The notes beneath the pieces were generated by a model. The model did no database searches, was not told the origin of the DNA, and saw nothing but the letters and a program-made list of their open reading frames with translations. From Sipunculus nudus (taxonomy: Eukaryota; Annelida; Sipuncula; Golfingiida; Sipunculidae), in assembly GCA_026874595.1 (NCBI GenBank), contig CM049318.1, positions 11,389,241-11,453,240 of the forward strand: 64,000 nucleotides of DNA, in the 5' to 3' direction. Shown piece after piece: positions 12,601 to 24,232 of this stretch (position 1 is the first letter of the stretch; every line of letters begins with the position of its first letter). The translations under genes were made by a program, and so were the position numbers.

Positions 12601-15287
12601 TATTACTCTTATACATGTTTATCTCTTTCCTTCTCATCTTTTTAAACTCTCTCTTACTTTCTACAACAATAGTCTGTCAGTGTCCATAGCCATTTCTTGG
12701 CTATGTAGCATACTCAGCTGCAGATATACTTGTACGTATGGCATGCATTTTCAGAATGTAACATTTATTTAAATCACCAAAATGATTGATGGAATTTTAT
12801 CTTCACAGCTTCAGAAGCAGCGAGTTGAAGCTTTGACAAAGGCTGTGATGTCAGCAAAAGAATCATACGCAGGGACGCTGCGACGCCTTGAAGACATATC
12901 AGAGGAAGTCCACCAGCGCCGAAAAGCTCGACGGAAACTACCACCGAGGACACCTGGTGTGGGGGCTGAGGAACAAGCAAACATGGAGGAATATGACCTT
13001 GGTTTGTCATCTAAATTACATTCTACATCTTGAAAACTTTTAATTTTATTCAAAATCATGAATAGTTGAAGTGATAAGTGATGATGGATAAATTGAGAAT
13101 TCTTGCCAGTAGGTGGCACTAACTGTCTGTTAAATGAAAATGAAATGTTAGAGTTAAAACATCTTAATTGCAATTTGTGATTAAAATTTCAGTTATCTAA
13201 ATGTTTATAATATTTTAATGTTTTCTGATGATGGTAATATTTATATGTATTGCAGCACAATAATTGTATCCCCAGACAAAGTCAGGGGATACTATGTTTT
13301 CATACCGGTCCCCCCGCCGCCGCCGCATATAAATCTTGTTGGCGCGATAACTCAAAAAATATTTCAATGATCTTTACCAAACTTGGTATATGTATTAATT
13401 TGGGTGAGAGTACAACGCCTATTTAAAATGAGGTCATGACCTTGACTAGGAGAGTGTCCTTGACCTTGAATAGGTCCAATTTAGGGGAAAATCACACAAA
13501 TTCTTAAATATCTCAAGAAATCTTACATGGATTGATCCCAAAATCAAGTTGGTGGAAGATCATGAATAGGGTTGTCATGTTCCAGAAACTGGTGGCGCCA
13601 CCTATTATTCTTCACTTGTTTTCGTGCGGTTTAATACCCCCAAAATTGCTACTCACAGTATTGTGAGCATTAAAGGTCAAAAACTAATAGACAGATTTCT
13701 TTCATATTATGCATATACATAGATATGGGTTATGGGATGTTGTTTATTTAAATTGGGGTCATGACCTTTCCTATGAGAGTGTCCTTGACCTTGAATATTG
13801 CCATATATGGTGAAAATCACACAAAATCATTAATTTCTCAATAAGGGATGCATTGATTGGTCCAAAAATCAACTTGACCGAAGATCTTGGATAGTGTTAT
13901 CATGTACCGGAAACTGATAGCGCCACCTGTTATTCTTTTACTTATTTTTGTGCCGTTTAATACCCCATCATTGCCACTTAACAGTACTGTGAGCATTATA
14001 AGTCAAAATTAATGGACAGATTTTCTATCATATTATGCATATACATAGACATGGGTTAGGGGATGATGTATATTGAAATTGGAGTCATGACCTTTTCTAT
14101 GAGAGTGACCTATTCAAAGAGTGTCATCTGATATTAATTGTTGCTGAAGATGGGGGGCCTATTCTTAAAGGGGGGGGGATTAATTGTGTGGGGATACTAT
14201 GGCACCTGCGGTGCCAAGAAATGTCTAGTTGAACATAGATATTGTTCACTCCCATGACATACCTTACAGCCCAACCACACAGAACACTGTGTTGTGCCAG
14301 GCTGTGTTGTGCTGTGTGGCTCTGTGCCAAGCTTCATGGCACATTGTGGTGCTGCAGGTCTTCACAGGAGCTGTTAAGATCAGCTCTTGAACATTTCTGT
14401 GGCAATGAAAAGTGGAGGAAGCAGAATATTCTGCTTTTTTGTGCAGCACTGCAAATCCATGGTCCAGCATGGCTTTTGGTATGGACAGTTAAGTGTATTT
14501 AAATGTACTCGGCATTTTTAGGCAGCTCATGACAATGTGGCATTGAGTTCATTGTGGCTCCACCTTTACCCTTCTTTGGCATTAAATGGTAGTACACCAG
14601 AACAGAGCTGTCCATCAATTTATTATTTAATTATCTAGATTACACAAATATGTAGTTACCAGTGGCACCTACAGTAAACAGGTCTTTTTCTCTGTCCATC
14701 TGTCAGGCCCTTTCATGCTCATTATCTCAAGAACCATACAAGCAATTGTCATGAAGGTTTTACTGAAAATTGAAAACTGTGAGAGGATGTGCACATCAAA
14801 ATTCAGACCCATCAGAACTTCAATATGGCCACAAGGCAATGGAATTCTTTGTACTGGTATGATACTAGTTTAGGTTTATATTGTGGATTTTTGTTTGTTT
14901 ATATTAAATCATTATTTACTCATTGTATTTACAGACATTGAGCCTCCTGAGACACCAGAGACACTCACTAAGGCTTTATCAGAGTTGGGAATAAAAACAG
15001 CCGAGAATTTAAACCAAGACAGCAAATCACAATCGAACACTGAGGAAAACCCAAAGACTGTAGATGTTCCAGGAACGAGTAAAGACAACACCACTAAAGA
15101 GGGCGCCACTGTTAACCAAGATGAGGGTAAAACGAAAGATGAAATGAAAGCACCGATACAAGCCAGTGACGCAAAACTGTCGGAAGACCCGGAGGTTGAG
15201 TTTGATCCTGAGCTACCTCCACCGATACCGCAGAAAGATGCCAAGGTATACTACACACTAGGTTGCAAGGTGGATGAAAATCGGTGA
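9484..15287 (+). CDS. SH3BP5: SH3 domain-binding protein 5 family (SH3BP5/SH3BP5L), six exons, 5' end missing
   Basis: Spliced gene; exons 9484-9612, 10937-11116, 11583-11713, 12429-12471, 12809-13001 and 14935-15287. All introns are GT-AG and the phases join without a break, giving 342 visible codons. Family landmarks appear in order: a motif with ARPYFEA (compare SKPYWEA in vertebrates), then RQFDSAWQEMLNHAT, then RPYFELK, then LRRLEDISEEVHQRR. This is the long coiled-coil N-terminal domain, which in vertebrates acts as a guanine-nucleotide exchange factor for RAB11; SH3BP5 (Sab) also binds JNK at mitochondria and the BTK SH3 domain. After the coiled coil the protein becomes Lys/Glu/Thr/Pro-rich and ends with an acidic, proline-rich stretch (PELPPPIP). 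The start codon and first 30-50 residues are absent. Whether it is orthologous to SH3BP5 or SH3BP5L cannot be decided; invertebrates often have one gene. Confidence 0.9.
9613..10936 (+). other. SH3BP5 intron, with a two-copy 84-bp tandem duplication
   Basis: AT-rich intron. Around 10200-10370 a segment containing TTAAGAAC(T/C)TGACATC and CTTCATATACATAAAA occurs twice about 84 bp apart. The stretch near 10148 (ACTGTGGATTCAAGG) resembles the end of the CTGTGG-type TIR elements seen near 18466 and 33054. No other feature. Confidence 0.6.
10937..11116 (+). CDS. SH3BP5: SH3BP5 exon, coiled-coil core
   Basis: Acceptor TATAG, donor AAG|gtagta; 60 codons in phase 0. It encodes the most conserved part of the family, RQFDSAWQEMLNHAT, preceded by an Ala/Lys/Glu-rich helix. 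This exon gives the firmest identification of the gene. Confidence 0.95.
11583..11713 (+). CDS. SH3BP5: SH3BP5 exon
   Basis: Acceptor TTATAG, donor AAG|gtttgc; 131 bp, so phase 0 in and phase 2 out. It encodes FMESEVEKTRSEKLHF and then QRLRVLEKSLNKSIPRA, the helical stretch that runs into the PYFELK motif of the next exon. Confidence 0.92.
12429..12471 (+). CDS. SH3BP5: SH3BP5 micro-exon (43 bp), PYFELK motif
   Basis: Too short for ORF detection. The acceptor is 'tttgcag' and the donor CAG|gtatga. The split Arg codon AG|G restores the family motif RPYFELKEKLEAELQ exactly, which fixes both edges. Confidence 0.93.
12809..13001 (+). CDS. SH3BP5: SH3BP5 exon, end of coiled coil
   Basis: Acceptor CTTCACAG, donor CTTG|gtttgt; 193 bp. 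It encodes LRRLEDISEEVHQRRKARRK, matching the family's ISxEIHxRR end of the folded domain, then a linker beginning PPRTPGVG. Phase 1 at the donor joins G|AC to the next exon. Confidence 0.93.
13262..14230. repeat. Dispersed mollusc-type repeat block with internal 326-bp duplications
   Basis: It begins with ATCCCCAGACAAAGTC and GGGGATACTATG and ends with GGGGATACTATGGCACC. Inside, the words GTCATGACC and GAGAGTGTCCTTGACC recur at about 13432, 13758 and 14083, roughly 326 bp apart, so the block has about two and a half internal units. A shorter related copy sits at 22853-23060. No coding frame. It lies in the last SH3BP5 intron. Confidence 0.7.
14231..14934 (+). other. Rest of last SH3BP5 intron
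   Basis: 14255-14480 is rich in GTGTTGTGC/CACTGTG words with local inverted symmetry. 14680-14850 (CTGTCCATCTGTC then ATCTCAAGAACCAT) looks like another dispersed repeat. The overlapping open frames on both strands here have no recognisable content. Confidence 0.4.
14935..15287 (+). CDS. SH3BP5: SH3BP5 last recognised exon, acidic/proline-rich tail
   Basis: The acceptor is 'tttacag'. The frame runs to TGA at 15285-15287. It encodes a low-complexity Lys/Glu/Asp/Thr-rich tail and EVEFDPELPPPIPQKDAK. A plausible donor AAG|gtatac lies at 15245/15246, so the last 13 residues before the TGA may be intronic. If so, the next acceptor with an open frame is at 15413 (see findings). The exon start is firm, the end less so. 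Confidence 0.8.
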
Positions 15288-17655
15288 TCCCACTTGGTGC
15301 AGTCTAGTTGTGTATCTGGTGCTTTTGAATGAGTTTATGTGATGACATGCCTAGATCTCAGGAAAATCAAAAATGATTTTTTACAAAAATGTGCATTTGT
15401 TATCAACTGTAGGTTAGTGGAATGAATGACGTCGTGAAATATGTCCTGTTAGGTTCATACACTGAACAGCATAGATTATATAGGAGTGCATTTCCCATAG
15501 ACATTAACATGGACAATGTTAGCCACTTCAAGTAGACGTACAGTGAAAAATGTATCTGGAAAATTTTTGTATGTATGTCTTTGAGTATGTGGTAATTTGA
15601 GGTTCCACATTCAGACATACGGTATTTGATGTCCAGAGGAAAAGTGCCCTTATTGCACTAATAACTATTACCAGTGTGATACACTAGTCATTTAAAATGG
15701 CTGCCTCTTGCCAGTCCTTCCAGTTTGCCATGTACCAGTCTAAAAGTATGTGTTATAAAGGCACTACCTTTCTCATCTGTTTTCATTGTTGTGCATGCTC
15801 AACTATGAATGCATTATGACAGGTTCTGTTAATAAATATAATATTCTGGGCAAATACATGTACAGGAGTTATAAAGAGTGGGTAAACTGTACCACGTGAA
15901 AAGTAAAATATATGACGGCATGGTTTGCTTTTTCAATATCAAATGATCTGAAGTTGACTTTTGCTGACCTCTGGTGGCAGGTAGATGTACTAATACTTCT
16001 GATAGTACAAATGCTTGCCTGCTTTTGTTTCATTATGTATGCTTAATATGTTTTTAATGTTAGATGTGTATCTTGGGCAGACAGATCTTATGTCTATTGT
16101 TTCAAGTTTGTATTTCCACAATGTGATGCCAGTCTGTCCTGCATGCTTGTCTGTTGGGATGATCTTTATTTTCTTAATGTGTAATATTTACACAAGTCAT
16201 GATTTGAATCACTGTCAGTTTGTGGTGACATTGAACTGAATTTTTTCTCCATACCACTAACTGTTATTGTACAATGACTGTGCCTTATCTTTGCAATGAA
16301 GTGACTTGTGCAAAATTTCAGTTTTTTTATAGCAGATTTTCTTCCTTTGTTTCCATTAGGTGTTAGTACTGTCCATGTTTTTATCTCTGCTGTATGATGT
16401 TGCATATTTTATAAATCTGTAGTTATTATTTAGCATTAAAAACCAGTCCCTAGGACATTCTGTTGATAAAAAGTATGAATGCTCTGAAAAAAAAAACATG
16501 AAAAGCAATTGAACAGTAATAATGGAAAATGTTTACCAAAATATTATATCCAAATTTGCTGTCATGATCTTTGGAGCCACTTAAATGCTAAGCACTAATA
16601 TCACATAATTTAGCATGTTTTTAGATACCATGTTTATGCATGCTGAAATCCTTCACTGTTGTTCTTTTCATATGTTTTCTTATCATTTCTTACCTAAAGC
16701 TTTCTATGACATCGTCCTATTCCATACAACTCAATTAATATTGTTTCCTGAGTTGAACACTTCTGTACATCTAAACAAAGCAATAACTGTCATACTTTTG
16801 ACTTTGGACTGTATCATCCACCAGTGTCAGTTGCTATGGTTTCAGGGACTGAACAGTTATCGTTGCCTAGCAATAATGGTAGTCTTTAGTAACCAGAATG
16901 GGAAAGCATATCAGTTCTTTACCTAGAGAATATTCTAGGGAAAGAACAAAACTCTAAGGTTGTGGAATTTTTTTTAAATGATGGGTTGACAGTAAATTTG
17001 TTGCATGCAAATATTTTTCTCAAATTTTTAATTGGAAATGTATTTAAACCTAAAGTTACACAACTAATGTGATAAAAATGTAGGGACAAGATTTATTTTT
17101 ATAAAGACCATACTTTAAGAGCAAAGATCAAATTATCCTGATAATCAGTATCAAGGAAATGTATGTAAACTTACATATAGAAAACAGAGAATACATCTTT
17201 TGTTCATATTGGTTATCAATGGAAAGTCCAGTAAACTGTGACTGTAGAAGATTTGCATTTTTCCTTGGAAGAAAGTTAAAATACATATTTCAGTGTACTT
17301 TGGTGATAATTATTGATTTTAATGCAGCAGTAGCATCTCAGCACCATCTAATGAACATTCAGAGAGCCAGTGTGTTTCAGAGGGAGATGTTCAAATTGGA
17401 AAATATCTTGTATATTTTCTTGCAAAACAAATTAATTAAAACAGTAAGGTGAGATAAATGCTACCATAAGTAATAATGTTGAAAAGCACTAGAAAGATTA
17501 AAACTAAATAATTTCAAATTTCACCACTAGATGGTGCTGAGAAACAACTGAGGTATTATTTTAAAGATTAAATACCTTTCTTCACAACGATTTATTCATA
17601 TTTGATCAAAAATGCCTTACACTGAGCTGAACTTCAGCCTCAGTTAAAGGAACTT
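15288..17655 (+). other. Probable SH3BP5 3' UTR and flank
   Basis: AT-rich, no supported exon apart from the candidate at 15413-15535. AATAAA at 15831 is the first clear poly(A) signal candidate, and another lies at 21131 (CAATAAATATTTTATG). Which one is used cannot be seen from sequence. Confidence 0.4.
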
Positions 17656-17661
17656 GCATCA

Positions 17662-17893
17662 CATATGTATAATGTTTTTATGTTTAAACCAAGATCTTAC
17701 ATTAGATCATATTGTCATGTATAGATTAAGCATATGTTCATGTAGACTAATCATTCATAAACTCATGATGTTTGTATAATTCATATGTATAATGTTTTTA
17801 TGTTTAAACCAAGGTCTTACATTAGATCATATTGTTCTGTATAGATTAAGCATATGTTCATTTAGACTTTTCATTCATAAACTCATAATGTTT
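17662..17893. repeat. Two-copy 120-bp tandem duplication
   Basis: The segment starting CATATGTATAATGTTTTTAT occurs at 17662 and again at 17782 with few differences, so it is a recent direct duplication. No coding content. Confidence 0.9.
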
Positions 17894-18465
17894 AACTGTT
17901 GGAGGCCTGAGGCCTGTCTTGTCTGTACCAGATGTGATGTTCTTGAGTGACCTTTCATCATATTTTCTTTATGCCATGTTGCTATCTGTTTCCTGCCAGA
18001 AGCATGTTTATACTAGATAGTGATAGTGAAAGTAAAGATTATGTGTATAGGAGAAATTGGTCTCTCAGCTTCATTTTCAGTTCAATGAAAGTGCAAGTAT
18101 AGCTGAATACTGGATATGATAAGAAAAAGCTTTATCTTGAAGGGAATGTAAGTTTCCATGTTCCTGGGGGCAGATAAAGGTCATAAGTACCGGTAGTTAA
18201 AACCAGAATAGTTTGATCAGATGTACATGTGTACATTAAATTTCATGATGTGTCAATGATTACTATTTTCTGCTGTGCTTCAGTGAGACTTGCGAGTCAA
18301 GCAGTGATACAAGTCATTTTCTCATTTATTAACTGCAGAGCACCACTGTGTTACAAAGAATATCTGGCAAGGTCAGCATGGTGTATTTCTTATTTCTGTA
18401 TGACATTCACTAAGGAAATAGTATTAAAATATGTCGGTTCATATTGTATTTTAACCCATGAGGTA

Positions 18466-18833
18466 CTGTGGTTGCCCTTTTGTTTGTGAGGGTTTCAAAT
18501 TTGCAATATTCCCACAAGGGGAATTTGTCGAAAATAAAACCATCATGATGATTGGTTTAATGGTCGAAGGCAAAGTTGAAAAGTAAAAAATTGACATTAT
18601 GAATAAATTAGGTCATGTATGTTAAAAGATCAATAATTGTCTACCATAAACAATATTTTTGTAAATATGATTTTTTTGCAAAAATTTTTTATTATAATTA
18701 TTTAACAAAATAATGGTAATCCTCTGTGTATAGGTCTTTTGTAATGTGAGATATCGAAAATGAAACCCTCACAAAACAATGAAAAAGTGAAAATTACAAA
18801 ATTTTAACCCTGCAGATATGAAGTCAACCACAG
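18466..18833. mobile_element. Small TIR element (MITE-like), about 370 bp
   Basis: Ends are CTGTGGTTG and CAACCACAG, with TA on the left (18464-18465) and TG on the right, possibly a mutated TA. The interior is very AT-rich. Its right half (AAACCCTCACAAA ... TTTTAACCCTG ... TCAACCACAG) is matched by a truncated copy at about 32965-33054, which supports a mobile family. No coding capacity. Confidence 0.5.
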
Positions 18834-21775
18834 TGTGTTAAACTGTTGTTATAGTATTATGTTATCACTGTTATATGTTATCATGTAAGGTTTATAGATA
18901 GAGAGTTTCAGAAGGCCACAACTTGTCTCAGTTGGTTGCTTGGTGTGCTTGGTGCCATCTTTATATATTATGACACTTTCCATGAACAGGAGCCTTGTAT
19001 TTCTTGTATTTCTTCTAATTAATTCATGTCAATGACAAACACTACTACATACATGCTAACATAATCATTTGTTACTTCACACACCTAGATTTATGTTATG
19101 ATCAAATTCATACATGCATTTGTACTTACAAGACACATCTGTCTCTGACCGGTGTTGATTAACCAGGAGCAAAGCACTCGGAACAAATATGAATATTTAA
19201 CAATATTACAGTTTTAGTAACTTTTACACTGTCCATATCATTACTGATATGAAAAGTGTCTTAAAATATTTTTTGCAATTTTTTCATCAACCTCTCTGAG
19301 GTGTCTCTCATTCTAAAGAAAGTGACCAATTAGTGGCCATATCTGTCACATTTGAGGAAGGTATTCCTCTGACCAGTGCTTTGCTTTGTAGACCAGTGCT
19401 AGTATGGCCCCCTGTGTCTGCAGGAAGTTACCTGCCAAACTATCAGGCATTGTGGGAAATATTCTCCACGCAGATATCTTTTGAAATAACCAGTATGAAA
19501 AATGTAAGGCCAGGTCAAGCAAAAGTGAGAAAGTATGTGGAGGCTACCTGCTCAGGTACAATACATTGTGGAAGTATTCCAGTGGCATGTGATTTGAGAA
19601 ATTGGCTATTATATAAGAGGAGTGACATGTATACAGGAGATTAATCTAAGCTTGAAAGTCACCTTCAAGGCATTTTCCTAAATTTTGAAAGAGGGTAAAA
19701 TACTAGCAATTTGCTAGGTTTGGCAGGTTGCCATGGATATTAATGTTTGCTATTAAAGCAAAATGTTAGAAACAAGTTTCTGTTGTTCTAGTCAGAATTT
19801 GATACAATTATTATAGTACACATGTATAGTAACTTTGAACAAATGTTAAACAAAGGTTAAACAAATGTTAAAACTTTATATTAAATTGATTTGTTTTTTT
19901 TAGCATGTGTTTCAGGAGTTCTGATGTGCATGATTTTGTAATTTTATATTATGAGCATTAGTTGTATGCATTTAACTCATATTTAACATTGAAACTAGTA
20001 TCAACTGTATAGTCCATTCCTGTTAGGGGTGTCCATTGATGTTTGGTTAAAAAAAATGAAATGCATATATTTCTGTTTCTGTAATGGATGCTGGCTGGTA
20101 ACTTGGAGAACTATGGTGGTGAAGAAAGACATGTTTGATTCAGACTGATTAATTTATACTTAATATTTTTATGCTGCTTCATAAACTTATAGTATTGGAT
20201 GGTGTCTTTCAGCTGAGGATGTAGTTATGGTACCAGCTGTAAACTGTTACCATTATCCAGTCAGCATCTGTCAAAGTTAGTTTTATTGTATCTTTAAAAC
20301 TGAAGCAGTCAATCAGCAAATAATAAAGAAGCCACCATGGATGTTACTTTTGTTTTTGTGGAGTATTCTTGTAAAATAACAGGTAACCACATCAGAGACT
20401 ACAGTTTCTTCTATAGCTTTGGGATGAGCAGGATTCACTTTATTGAAACATGGTAAATGGTTTTAGTAATGACGGTGATCTGGCAGATCATCAAAAATTT
20501 TGTTTCTGTACATTTTTAGAGGTGAAGCAGCCATTCCATAATTGTGGTTTTTGGTCTATGTTATGGCATTATTGTTTATGAAACACTGATTCCTTTAAAT
20601 CTCATTTTACAATTTCCACATTTTATTCTGTGTCATTCAAGTGTTTATTTGTTTTAATCATGGCTTGCTAAACATTTTGCATGAACATCCCAGTGTTCAT
20701 TTTTTATGTTAGAAGGCCCTCAGCCTAGAATTGTTTAATTAAAGCGAGGTATGGGAAGCAAAGTAGAAAAAGGAAAATGGATGAAATATATGTGGAAAGT
20801 TGTGTTTTCTGGGTTTGACTGTAATGTAAAATATGTAAATCCTGTAATAATAATAAGTACTGATTGACTGTTTGTAGAAGTCCATCTTTTCACTTTTTAT
20901 GTTCGCTGTACACCTTGTCATATATAGTATGCCATTTTCAGTTTAAAGTATTTTAGTATTACAGGTCCATTCCCAAATGTAACATTCCTGAGATGAAAGT
21001 ATTATTGTCATAACTACAGAGCATTAATATTGGATAGTATTCCATGGGCACTAAGACCTTCAGGAAGTTGTTCAGATCGATATACTGAACATGCTTCGTT
21101 TACCTTGTATTGTTATTACACTGACAATACCAATAAATATTTTATGTATCAAGTATCAATGTTAGGCAGCTAGTTTCAAAGTAAATATCCAGTGGATATA
21201 TTTTCTCTTTAAATTTACATTAAACTTGAACAGATAATCTGTCATAATAGAAAACATTCTTGAGCCCTTTCACAATGTGTTATATAAGATTATATATGAA
21301 AGAAAATCAGAATACAGTTATATGCAGTTGATGTTATATGGAAGTTTTAAAATTTGATGAGTGATTTAAGTTAAGTTATGACACTTAAAAAGGGAGGACA
21401 CTTTTCACCACAGCAAGTTAATATTAAGTATTAACTTTTATACAAAGTGCTGTTTGTTTCAGAAGTGCACCTTGTTACAAAAATTTACATTCGCAGATCG
21501 AGTGTAATGTAAGTGAATCATGTCATATAATGTAAGACTGTTTCAAAGTTACTGTTTGAAAGGTGGTCAGTATATTATTAAACAGTTAAGTTTGTCACCT
21601 GTCATACAGTTTTTAATGTACATGGTTTTATGGTCAGTGCAAGAAATAATATATATATATATAATTCTGACATGTTCCAATTGATTTTATGCATTTTGTA
21701 ACATTCCCTGCAGTAATACACTGTATGATCTCCAATATTGTTAATAAAATGTGTTGAAATTTTTATTTTCTTCAA
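18834..21775. other. Intergenic or 3' UTR DNA, nothing recognised
   Basis: AT-rich with scattered short open frames, the largest at 19333-19644 (103 codons), which matches no family I know. A poly(A)-signal-like AATAAATATT occurs at 21131. Confidence 0.4.
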
Positions 21776-21783
21776 ATTTATTG

Positions 21784-21925
21784 TTAGGTGCAGGGAGTGA
21801 GAGACTAAAACGAGTATTTGGGGCAGGGAGTGAGAGACCGAAAAAATATTTGGTGCAGGGAGTAAGAGATTTAAAAGAGTGTTTGGTGAAGGAAGTGAGA
21901 GACTAAAAGAGTATTTGGTGCACAT
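21784..21925. repeat. Four-copy minisatellite, about 33 bp
   Basis: Four imperfect copies containing GCAGGGAGTGAGAGAC and AGTATTTGG, with units of 32-34 bp. The minus-strand open frame here is this repeat translated. Confidence 0.85.
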
Positions 21926-22139
21926 ATCTCTACTCAAAACAAACCTCTCAGGCCCAGAGGGATTGTGGAATGACCGGAATTACATGTCTCAACGATCAAA
22001 ATTCTTCACCGTCTAAGTAAAAACCTTGTGTTTACAAATGAACATATATGCATCTTACACAAACTGTTTGTGTGTAAATCAATGAATATTCATTTCTTCA
22101 ACTTTATATAGTCCAATCAATTAATACAGAGTTCTTGTT

Positions 22140-22760
22140 AAGACTGTTACATATATCATCTGTCAAGCTCTAGTAATAGCAGGGAGGACTGCTAAAATGG
22201 TCTGCAGTAAATAAGAACACTTTAGCCTTTAAATCATATGCAAGGATTCCTTGGAGCTAGGGAATTCAATGAACACTCTATTGAATAGAATTATTAGTCC
22301 CACCCCATAAGAGGGAGGACTACTAAAATGGTCCATGCCTGTCTGTCTGCCCCACCGCTTTTACTTGATAGCTCTAAAACCCCTGCAGATTTCTTGACCC
22401 AATTTTACAAATTTCTCTTCAAATTTGGATGATTCAATAAATAAGAAAGCTGATGCCTCCAAATCCTATACACATATTCCTTAGAGCAAGGGGGATAAAA
22501 TTATTACTAAATGGAATAGGATTGTTTTTAAAATGGTTTAATATGTCTTTTAAATTTTTGTTAATAAGCAAATTTTGTATTTTCATAATTCCATTTTTTG
22601 TGCAAAATCTGCTGTCTTTCATCTTTTGAGCTGCTGTAAAGATTATAACCATGTGGGGGACACAATCATCACGTGACTGTTGTTTGATATTTCACCAGCA
22701 GATGGCACCACCTGTGGTCATGTCCTCTGTGAGGTGAAATGATATTTTCTAGTTTTTCTT
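22140..22760. repeat. Dispersed repeat fragments
   Basis: The word GGGAGGACT(G/A)CTAAAATGGTC occurs at about 22181 and 22313, followed by CTGTCTGTCTGCCCC. The style matches dispersed, non-coding mollusc repeats. Boundaries are not resolved. Confidence 0.45.
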
Positions 22761-22852
22761 GAAGTAGTTAAGAAATGTCAACTATATCATGTATGTACCT
22801 TGGTCACATCTGTCCTGGAGCAAGAGAAATAAAATTCATGTGAATGGTTTTT

Positions 22853-23660
22853 GTATCCCCAGCCTGAGAAGTTGGGGATACTATGGTTTTGATACTGTCG
22901 CAGCAGACAAATTTTGAGCAAGATAACTCAAGTAGGGCTTGACTGATGTTTTTAAAATTTTTGCAAGCATATAGATATGGACCAGACGACAAGGCCTCTT
23001 GAAAATTGGGTCAAGATCTTAACTGTGAGAGTGACCTTGAATAGGTCTACTTGCCCATTTTTAGCTCAGCTGACTATTAGCCTATGGTTGTGGTCACTTT
23101 TCCGCTGTCTGTCTGTCCAGCTGATAAAACGGCACATTTTGAAACTGTTGAACCTAGGAATAAAAAATTCTACATATAGTAAGATGTCTCAAGTTCTCCT
23201 ACCAAACCTGAAACTAAGTCACTGCAACTTCATTTCTTCGAGAAATTAAGGAAAAACCTCCGTTTTCCAGTAGAAACCTATTTTTACACTTCAGAACTTT
23301 CCACTATGTAAACGACTGGTGTTAATGAATTCATATTAAATACAACCATTACTGCATCCATTTCCTATGTACATGAAATTAGCTCAATATTGCATAATAG
23401 TTGAAGTTATGGGCTCAAACATAACACATTTTGTCAAAGTTCGGGAAATATATTTACTCACTTAACATGACAACTGTTGAAGCTAGAGACTTTTTTCCCC
23501 AAAGGATAAAACTTTATTTAATCAATATCATTCAATAGCATACCGGAAATCAGATCAGAATTTTTTTAATTTACCAGCATAATTGTAAAATCAGTTCATT
23601 AAATTTTGCCAAACTTTGACCATAACTCGGTTAATTTCCTATAAGCACTATTGATTTAAT
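22853..23660. repeat. Truncated copy of the 'tatccccag' repeat plus adjoining dispersed repeat
   Basis: 22853-23060 matches the start of the 13262-14230 block (TGTATCCCCAGCC, GGGGATACTATGG, later GAGAGTGACCTTGAATAGG). It passes directly into TTAGCTCAGCTGACTATTAG and CTGTCTGTCTGTCCAGC, which look like a second dispersed family. No coding capacity. Confidence 0.55.
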
Positions 23661-24232
23661 TTAAACAGTATGTATAAAGAGAATTTAATCTTTTAAAATC
23701 TGAAATTTGAAAATAAATGCTCTAAAAATTTGGCTAGAAATTGAATTTTTATTTGGAGGCTCTATTGTATTCACTTTATTTGTCAAGCTCCAGGCAGCCC
23801 ACTTCTGTTCACTTCAACAGATTGCTCCATTTTTGGAGACAGCTTTATCATTTACTGTACTCTGTTGGCATCATCTATAATTGTATTTCCGTTATGACCA
23901 TTTATACGTCTATTTTAGGTAAATATCAGACATATCTCAGTAATGGTTTAAGCTATTGGTCTGACATATTGCTAGCCATAGATTATGGATAGGTTTATCA
24001 CATTCATAAGAAAGGTGGCACCACTGATAATCATTTTGTGTGCCTGCTCTTCTAATTCTTGTTTTCTTGCATCCATTACAAACGACACTTTTGGATCCTG
24101 AATTATCCTATTTCAGCCAATCTGAAGGGAAAGCATGTCACAGAAAATACCACATGTTTGAAGTGTGCACGGGGCAGGGGACTTTTTGTTCCTCTAGGCC
24201 CTTGTTAAATATTTGTTAGGAATCCCATAGCA

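Noticed and set aside
19333-19644. 103-codon open frame as a possible gene or SH3BP5 3' exon
   Set aside because: No family resemblance, no clear splice signals, and its composition fits its noncoding surroundings.
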